Made by a program: the position numbers and the translations under genes. The notes beneath the pieces are model-generated. The model was not told where the DNA came from. It saw nothing but the letters and a program-made list of their open reading frames with translations, and made no database searches. Source: UBA1924 sp963976625 (GTDB taxonomy: Bacteria > Planctomycetota > Phycisphaerae > Phycisphaerales > UBA1924). Taken from it: a stretch of 64,000 nucleotides of DNA. The stretch lies in contig CAXBLA010000012.1 in the NCBI GenBank assembly GCA_963976625.1, forward strand, positions 35,388 to 99,387, written 5' to 3'. Below, one piece after another: positions 58,768 to 64,000 of the stretch (position 1 is the first letter of the stretch; the number at the start of each line of letters is the position of its first letter).

Positions 58768-60303
58768 TTACACCACGCCCGGGTCCGCGTCCCCAAACCC
58801 AAGCTCGTCGAGCACCTGCTCGCGCTCCACGCCCAAGTCCAGCTTCGCCTGCCCTGCGGCGACCTTCGTCTCCTCATCATCAACCACCGGCAGCGCACCC
58901 CACACCACGCGCACCCCCCGGTCCCGCACATCCGTCTTGAGCACCCCCGCAGCATCAAGCACATCGAGCACCATCGAGCTCACCTGCTCGATCCCGCGAC
59001 CATACCCCACCCGCTTGCGCATCGTCTTAGCGATCAAACTCATCAAGGTAATCCGCAGCGCATTGGCACTTGACAGGTTCCCCAGCTTCGCCCGCACAAT
59101 CCCCCCCGCAACCGGAGGCACCCCACTAATCTTGTCCATCGCCTCACGGATCTCCCCGATATGCGACTCCTCGCTCGGGCTGCTCGCATCGCCCCCAAAG
59201 CTCTGCACCTGCGCTTCCGGATTATCCGTGCTCCACACCATGCCGGGACCAACACTGCTCCCGCCGAACCCCTCGATCCCCTTGGCCAAGTACATCTGAA
59301 AACTCTGCATCGTCACCCGGCTCGCCCGATCACTCAACCGTGTATTCAACTCGTCCTGCAGCCCCACCAGCGATTCCACCTCGCCGATCCCCCCATAGCT
59401 AAACGGCTGGCTCATGTTCTGCACATGCACCACGGGCAGCACGCCCGCCATCAAGCGCCACACATCCCCGTCCACCCGCTCGCCATCGACATACCGCGAC
59501 CAACCATCCGCCGTGAACACCTCCGTCACCGCCTGCTTCGTTTTCCGAGTCTCACCTGAACCACCTCGCCGACCACCAACAAGCCCGAACCGCCCCCTCG
59601 GCTTCTCCTTCGGCTTTTCGTCTTCCCCAACCTCGCGCTCCACATGCACCCCGTACACATCCACCGCGCGATAATCACTCGCCGACATCACCGCCACACC
59701 CCGACGCGCATCGATCGGCTCGATCGAAATCCACCGCCCCGCGTCCCACACACGAGACCCGACCAGCCCCTCCTCATCCACACGCAACAACAAATCCACA
59801 TGCCCGAATACATGCCCAAAGGTCGCCATGTCCTGCATCAGCGAGATCCCGCCGCTCGCTTCCCAAACAGACTCGAGCACCTCTTCGATCGCCTTGGCAA
59901 CCCCTTCATCATCAGCCAACGACTCAATCCGGATAGGCGACCCGAACATAAAGTCCACCATCGTCCCGATCCGCCAACCGATATCGTTCTCGATCACCAC
60001 CTCACGCCGACCGCGCTCGCCGCCGATCGATGATCCAGCAAGCCCCACAGCACCGTTCCGCCCGACAATCCGCTCCGGAAGCCCAACCTCCTGCGCCGAG
60101 CGATACCACCCACGCGTGCCCCCTTCGCCGCTGATCCCACCAGCACGACCCGACTGCCGGACCAACTCCAACGGATTCCGGTAATACGCCCACATCTTCT
60201 CATGCCGAGGCAACCCCCGGCTGATATGCTCGCGAATCGCAAGCTCCATGACTGCCCACAATGGGTCCGCGTTCCCGTGCTCCGCTGCAAGTTGATCCGA
60301 CAT
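58768..60303 (-). CDS. Phage portal protein
   Basis: The portal is the dodecameric ring through which DNA enters the capsid. The protein has 511 residues from ATG 60303, with GGAGGAGAACTCG before it. ISRGLPRHEKMWAYYRNPLEL is a typical portal start, VVIENDIGWRIGTMVDFMFGSP and ADDEGVAKAIEEVLESVW belong to the clip/stem-preceding region, and SEESHIGEIREAMDKISGVPP and LSSANALRITLMSLIAKTMRKR to the stem and crown. The overall pattern is that of the SPP1 gp6-like group. It is complete and without frameshifts, which argues for conserved function. Confidence 0.88.
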   Translation of the reverse strand: MSDQLAAEHGNADPLWAVMELAIREHISRGLPRHEKMWAYYRNPLELVRQSGRAGGISGEGGTRGWYRSAQEVGLPERIVGRNGAVGLAGSSIGGERGRREVVIENDIGWRIGTMVDFMFGSPIRIESLADDEGVAKAIEEVLESVWEASGGISLMQDMATFGHVFGHVDLLLRVDEEGLVGSRVWDAGRWISIEPIDARRGVAVMSASDYRAVDVYGVHVEREVGEDEKPKEKPRGRFGLVGGRRGGSGETRKTKQAVTEVFTADGWSRYVDGERVDGDVWRLMAGVLPVVHVQNMSQPFSYGGIGEVESLVGLQDELNTRLSDRASRVTMQSFQMYLAKGIEGFGGSSVGPGMVWSTDNPEAQVQSFGGDASSPSEESHIGEIREAMDKISGVPPVAGGIVRAKLGNLSSANALRITLMSLIAKTMRKRVGYGRGIEQVSSMVLDVLDAAGVLKTDVRDRGVRVVWGALPVVDDEETKVAAGQAKLDLGVEREQVLDELGFGDADPGVV

Positions 60304-60592
60304 CGAGTTCTCCTCCACCACTTCCCGGCGTGCCTTCACTTTCACACGCCTACACCCAACCCGCCCCCGACCACCCCCGTGCGCACAAACACCGTTCAAA
60401 AAATCACCAAAACGCCGCAAACTCCTGCAAACACAGCACGAAAAAAACTTCATAATCTTCCAACACACACCCCGCCCGCGCCTTCCCTGTGCGCACAACC
60501 ACCGCGCATCCAAGAGCCACGCACCCTCCGATCCCCACCATTCGCTATACTGCCCATGCACAAGCCACACGCCCGATCCACAGGAACCCGCC
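60304..60592. other. Divergent gap between the portal gene and the methyltransferase, no gene seen
   Basis: These 289 bases separate divergent genes. Long open frames cross it in several phases but look like composition artefacts. The plus strand is strongly C- and A-rich, with short runs such as AAAAAA near 60396-60403 and 60440-60447. It should hold the promoter of the capsid module. I saw no att-like direct repeat, operator palindrome or hairpin. Confidence 0.4.
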
Positions 60593-61753
60593 ATGCTCCC
60601 ATCGATCATCGACGCCTACTCAAAAGAAAACTATGTCTTTGATCTCGGCTCCCCAGCACTCCTCTGGACCGGACTCGCCCCGCGCCAAGAATGGCGTCCA
60701 CGCTGGCGCTACGAATCACCAAGCCATCGCCAAATCGCCATCTCACTCCGCGACGCATGGTTCTTCAGACTCGTCGCCGACGCGCTCAACGCCGCAAACA
60801 ACCCCACAAGCAACCCCACAAGCAACGAATCCCAAAACCGCTCGCTCGTCATCGGCAACTCCTTCGGCATCTCCACCATGCTCATCGCCGAGCTCATGAA
60901 GCCCGCCCAAGTAGACGCCATCGACGCCGAAACATCCAACGGCTCAACCGAAGGCACACAACTCACCCGCCGCGTCGCCAAACGACTCAACCTCGATGTA
61001 CAAATCACCAAAGGCTTCAGCCCACAAGACCTCCCAAGCGCCTGCCGATCCGAAAAATATTCACTGATCTTCGTCGACGGTGAACACACCAACGAACAAA
61101 TCGTCAAAGACTTCCAAGCCATCGCCGACCGACTCTCCGACCGATGCGTCGTCTTCTTCCACGATGTCGGGCTCCGCGATATGGACGAAGGCTGGGCCAA
61201 AGTCCGCCAGCTCGCCAAGCCACTCGGGCTCGTAGGCTACGACCTCCACGCCACCGACTCAGGCTCCACGCTCCTCGTCAGAAACCTCCCCACACTCGAA
61301 AACATGCTCAAACAATCCTCACCCGGGCTCCGCGCTTTCAACGACACCTACCACGCCGGCATCGCCCTCCCCATGCCCCCGCTCCGCCCGGACACCGATC
61401 TCCTCGTCGTCCGCGACGACGAAAAGATCGCCCTCCTCGGCGCTGGCAACGACCTCAAGCACTACGCCCACTTCATCCTCTCGCACCCCGACGCCGTCGA
61501 AGCCATTTACGATGACGACCCGACCAAACTCGGCCACCACCCCCTGGGCGTCGAGGTCCGCCACACCGACGCCCTCAAATCAACCAAAGCCGACGCCATC
61601 GTCATCTCCACCCACAAGTACGCCGACCAAGCCCGAGCAAAGATCAACCAGCTCGCCCCCCAGCTCAATCTGCGCACCTACCCCCGCCAAGGGCTCGCCG
61701 TCCCCACACGCATCGTCAAAATGCCCGAGCGTGACCCCACGCCGGGCGAATAA
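60593..61753 (+). CDS. SAM-dependent methyltransferase with C-terminal Rossmann-like domain
   Basis: The protein has 386 residues from ATG 60593. The first ~230 residues are a Methyltransf_24-like domain: SLVIGNSFGISTMLIAELM (motif I), VDAIDAETSNGS, SLIFVDGEHTNEQIVKDF, and VVFFHDVGLRDM. The last ~110 residues contain IALLGAGNDLKHYAHFILSH, YDDDPTKLGHHPLGV and ADAIVISTHKYADQARAKI, the pattern of the C-methyltransferase C-terminal domain (PF08484-like) used with sugar C-methyltransferases, though without the N-terminal zinc domain. It may act on a sugar or other small molecule. It is divergent from the capsid module; a connection with it is not shown. Confidence 0.8.
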   Translation: MLPSIIDAYSKENYVFDLGSPALLWTGLAPRQEWRPRWRYESPSHRQIAISLRDAWFFRLVADALNAANNPTSNPTSNESQNRSLVIGNSFGISTMLIAELMKPAQVDAIDAETSNGSTEGTQLTRRVAKRLNLDVQITKGFSPQDLPSACRSEKYSLIFVDGEHTNEQIVKDFQAIADRLSDRCVVFFHDVGLRDMDEGWAKVRQLAKPLGLVGYDLHATDSGSTLLVRNLPTLENMLKQSSPGLRAFNDTYHAGIALPMPPLRPDTDLLVVRDDEKIALLGAGNDLKHYAHFILSHPDAVEAIYDDDPTKLGHHPLGVEVRHTDALKSTKADAIVISTHKYADQARAKINQLAPQLNLRTYPRQGLAVPTRIVKMPERDPTPGE

Positions 61754-61781
61754 AAACAATTGAGTATCCATCAGCGCCCGA

Positions 61782-62045
61782 TCAGAGCACTTCGACCGAA
61801 GTCCGATCATCCAGGTTCATCACCACAATCTCGCCGTCGGCTTTCCTCAGCTCGAGCCGATCCAGCCACAGCTTCTTATCCTTCGAATGCGCATACCAAG
61901 ACCCCGTCTTCTGCTGCCCCATCCGCAGGATCTCGCCCTCCACGCCAAACGCCGAGCGATCTTCCCCACGCGAAAGCTCCTTGGTCACCCGGACCAAAGA
62001 ACCAACCCCGTACGCCTGTACACGCTGTGATGCTGCTTCGCTCAT
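61782..62045 (-). CDS. Small conserved-looking protein of unknown function
   Basis: The protein has 87 residues from ATG 62045. It appears to be a small beta-barrel: YGVGSLVRVTKELSRGED, AFGVEGEILRMGQQKTGSWY, KKLWLDRLELRKADGEIVVM, LDDRTSVEVL. No membrane segment or signal is present. It lies 31 bases downstream of the phosphohexomutase on the same strand and is likely co-transcribed with it. I do not recognise the family. Confidence 0.65.
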   Translation of the reverse strand: MSEAASQRVQAYGVGSLVRVTKELSRGEDRSAFGVEGEILRMGQQKTGSWYAHSKDKKLWLDRLELRKADGEIVVMNLDDRTSVEVL

Positions 62046-62076
62046 CCCCAACTATAGCGTCCTTCCCCCCGCCGCT

Positions 62077-63594
62077 TCATGCCCCGGCCTTCCCAATATG
62101 CCCGTCCACCTCGTCGGCCACCCGCTGGGCCTCCGCCCGGCTCGGCGCCTCCACAATCACCCGCATAATCGCCTCCGTATTACTCGCCCGCACATGCGCC
62201 CACACCCCCCGCGCATCCCAGTCAATCCGGATCCCGTCCGTCAGATCCACCCGGCAATCCCCCATCGCCCCATAGACCCCCTCCAGATGCGCCACCACCG
62301 GGTCCGCATCCGATTTCTTCGCCAGATCAGACTTGGCCTTCAAAATCGTGTACCCCTGCTCGCGCACCTCATCCGTCGGGCCCATCCCATTGACCATCGA
62401 CACCAGCTCGCTCACCGTCTTGCCCGTCCGAGCGATCAACGCCAGCACCAACGCCATCCCCGCCAGCGAATCCCGCACATAAGTCACCTGCGCCCAGATC
62501 ACCCCGCCGTTGCCCTCACCCCCGAGCACCACATCGCGCCCCTCGCCCTTGAGCCGCTTCATCACCTCCACCACATTGGCCTCGCCCACCGCCGTCCGCA
62601 CCACCTCACCCCCATAGTGCTTGGCCACATCATCAATCATCCGCGAAGTTGACAAGTTCACCACAAACACCGGCTTCTTCTCGCTCTTCATCCCACCGCC
62701 AGCCAGCCACGCCTCCATCAACGCCATCGCACACAGCACCAGCGTGTACTCCTCGCCGATATACCCCCCCAGCTCGTCAACAATCGCGAGCCGATCCGCA
62801 TCCGGGTCCTGTGCAAAGCCCACCCACGCATTCATCGCCGGCACCACATCACACAACCCACCCTCGCCCGACAAGTTCTCCTTCGTCGGCTCAGGCGTAT
62901 GCGGAAAATCCCCCGACCCATCGCACGCGATCGGATACAGCCGACTCCCAATCCGCTCAAAGAACGGCACCGCCATCGACGAACCCGAACAGTTCACCGA
63001 ATCGAGCACCGCATGGATCTTGCTCAGCTTCTTGGCTGGCTTCTCGCCCGCGACGCGAAACACCGACTCCACCGCCCAAGACACATGCACCCCGATCTCG
63101 CTCGAATGCGCCACCACGACCCCGCGCTCGCGCACCTGCTTTGGTTCGCCCTCACTCGCCCGGAATCGCCCAATAATCTCCTCCGCCTCAGTTGCCAGCG
63201 GCGCCCGCGACAACGATCCACCCACCCCCGAATCATTCACAATGCACTTGAGCCCGTTCCACTGCGCCGGGTTATGGCTCGCCGTAATCACCATCCCCGC
63301 CTCACAGCACGGCGCCGAAGCCGCAAACCCAACGCTCGGCGTCGTCGCCACCCCCATCCGGATCACATCGCACCCACTCCGCAGCAACCCCTCAATCGCC
63401 GCCTCCTCAATCTCAACGCCCCCGCGCCGCCCATCGCGCCCGACAGACACCACCAGCGCGTCCCCTTCTTCCCGGCTCGACCACAGCCACTCCCCATACG
63501 CCGCCGCAAACCGCATCGCCACCTCAGGCGTCAGGCTCTCCCCAACAATCCCACGCAACCCGCTCACACCAATAATCAACGGCGACTCACCCAT
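62077..63594 (-). CDS. Phosphohexomutase (phosphoglucosamine / phosphomannomutase family)
   Basis: These enzymes move phosphate between C6 and C1 of hexoses, as in UDP-GlcNAc synthesis. The protein has 505 residues; AAGGAG precedes ATG 63594. The active-site serine S106 lies in MVITASHNPAQWNG, the metal loop is FAQDPDADRLAIVDELGG, the sugar loop is GGEGNGGVIW, and RASNTEAIMRVIVEAP is the phosphate loop. GGEGNGG with Asn rather than GEESGH favours the phosphoglucosamine/phosphomannose group over phosphoglucomutase. I leave the symbol blank because glmM and manB cannot be separated here. Confidence 0.92.
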   Translation of the reverse strand: MGESPLIIGVSGLRGIVGESLTPEVAMRFAAAYGEWLWSSREEGDALVVSVGRDGRRGGVEIEEAAIEGLLRSGCDVIRMGVATTPSVGFAASAPCCEAGMVITASHNPAQWNGLKCIVNDSGVGGSLSRAPLATEAEEIIGRFRASEGEPKQVRERGVVVAHSSEIGVHVSWAVESVFRVAGEKPAKKLSKIHAVLDSVNCSGSSMAVPFFERIGSRLYPIACDGSGDFPHTPEPTKENLSGEGGLCDVVPAMNAWVGFAQDPDADRLAIVDELGGYIGEEYTLVLCAMALMEAWLAGGGMKSEKKPVFVVNLSTSRMIDDVAKHYGGEVVRTAVGEANVVEVMKRLKGEGRDVVLGGEGNGGVIWAQVTYVRDSLAGMALVLALIARTGKTVSELVSMVNGMGPTDEVREQGYTILKAKSDLAKKSDADPVVAHLEGVYGAMGDCRVDLTDGIRIDWDARGVWAHVRASNTEAIMRVIVEAPSRAEAQRVADEVDGHIGKAGA

Positions 63595-63719
63595 CTCAAA
63601 GCTCCTTCACAACCATCAGAACAGCATTTTCAGCCCCCAACTCTAGCACACCCCGCCCAAACCATCTTTTCATACACCAACCCCACCCCCATCTCCCCTC
63701 AAACCCTACCCTTCCCCCT

Positions 63720-64000
63720 ATGCCAGACACAATCCTCAACTTCCTCGCCCTCGATCGCTACTACGGGCTCGACTGGGCCGCCGCCATCTTTATGTTCCTC
63801 TCGATGCACCGCCTGGGCATCCATAAAAAAGACGGCTTCATCTTCGCCGCCCTCGCCTCGCTCTGCTGGATCGCATTCAACCTCATCGCCGAATCCCCTG
63901 CCGGCGTCATCGCCAACCTCCTTATCGCCGTCATGGCCTTCCGCTCACTCGCCACCTGGTCCAAAACCCATCCAAGCAACCCCGCCCCCAACGAGCCGCG
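63720..64000 (+). CDS. Small membrane protein, truncated by the window end
   Basis: The reading frame from ATG 63720 is open to base 64000, giving 93 residues so far. Three hydrophobic helices are visible (LDWAAAIFMFLSMHRLG, DGFIFAALASLCWIAFNLI, AGVIANLLIAVMAFRSLA), with DWAA, GFIF, N in FN, and a final W: the layout of small PnuC-like or related planctomycete membrane proteins. The last residues seen are Pro/Asn-rich (SNPAPNEP), so the stop is probably near. The function is unknown. Confidence 0.65.
   Translation, partial: MPDTILNFLALDRYYGLDWAAAIFMFLSMHRLGIHKKDGFIFAALASLCWIAFNLIAESPAGVIANLLIAVMAFRSLATWSKTHPSNPAPNEP

Larger units (their letters stand above)
55014..60303 (-). mobile_element. 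Compact phage capsid module: portal, scaffold, major capsid and accessory genes only
   Basis: Seven minus-strand genes, read from 60303 to 55014, have gaps of 14 to 138 bases and no interruption by other genes. Three can be named: portal (58768-60303), scaffold-like (58187-58726) and major capsid protein (56908-58083). Each of the seven has a Shine-Dalgarno core (GGAGG, AAGGAG or AAAGG) 5-8 bases before its ATG. I see no terminase, maturation protease, tape measure, baseplate, fibre, lysin, integrase, repressor or replication gene, and no flanking direct repeats. The boundaries are a host-like lipoprotein and a divergent methyltransferase. It is either a decayed prophage core or a domesticated particle locus. 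Confidence 0.75.

Overview
The window reads as a GC-rich chromosomal segment of a planctomycete, most likely class Phycisphaerae. Two secreted proteins end in a dockerin/EF-hand-like tail with a terminal Gly-Cys motif. One secreted protein ends in a variant PEP-CTERM-type anchor. The first genes belong to a planctomycete-type cluster of large membrane proteins, and a DAP-type murein pathway is present. This assignment is an inference from protein character; no rRNA or other marker lies in the window. Genes are dense, with many ATGA/GTGA overlaps. I found no rRNA, tRNA, CRISPR array, transposase or integrase.

Layout: 1-7483 (+) is an operon-like run of envelope proteins: a truncated membrane protein, a giant Gln-rich coiled-coil membrane protein, a Ser/Gln-rich secreted protein, a squalene-cyclase-fold protein and a secreted protein. 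7470-12884 (-) holds murE-murF-mraY (translationally coupled) and queA. 13037-16563 (+) has two small proteins, dprA and lexA. 16673-25339 mixes secreted proteins (tandem lectin-like domains with dockerin tail, spondin-domain protein, vanadium haloperoxidase-like protein with dockerin tail), two transcription factors, ispD and a class V aminotransferase/cysteine desulfurase. 25387-38667 is mostly housekeeping: tRNA dihydrouridine synthase, PIG-L deacetylase, a pilin-like protein, mgtE, PhoX-like phosphatase, M3 peptidase, CCA-adding/poly(A) polymerase family enzyme, gpsA and a divergent P1B ATPase. 38742-49217 contains a GNAT, an AhpD-like protein, a secreted thioredoxin, a TPR protein, an O-methyltransferase, ribB fused to a degenerate ribA domain, small proteins, an SGNH-like secreted protein and a PPi-type phosphofructokinase. 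49392-54376 carries two large amidohydrolase-family exported proteins.

55014-60303 (-) is the most unusual region: seven consecutive same-strand genes, each with a clear Shine-Dalgarno sequence, comprising a phage portal protein, a scaffold-like protein, an SU10/DUF5309-like major capsid protein, three probable head/tail accessory proteins and a small membrane/coiled-coil protein. No terminase, protease, tape measure, baseplate, lysin, integrase or replication gene accompanies them. This looks like a compact capsid module, either a remnant or a domesticated (gene-transfer-agent-like) locus. It is flanked by ordinary host genes: a lipoprotein on one side, and a two-domain methyltransferase, a small protein, a phosphohexomutase and a membrane protein (cut by the window end) on the other.

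Genes that probably work together: murE/murF/mraY in lipid I precursor synthesis; the thioredoxin, AhpD-like and GNAT genes at 38742-41091 as an operon; the two amidohydrolases as an exported pair; and the seven capsid-module genes as one transcription unit.
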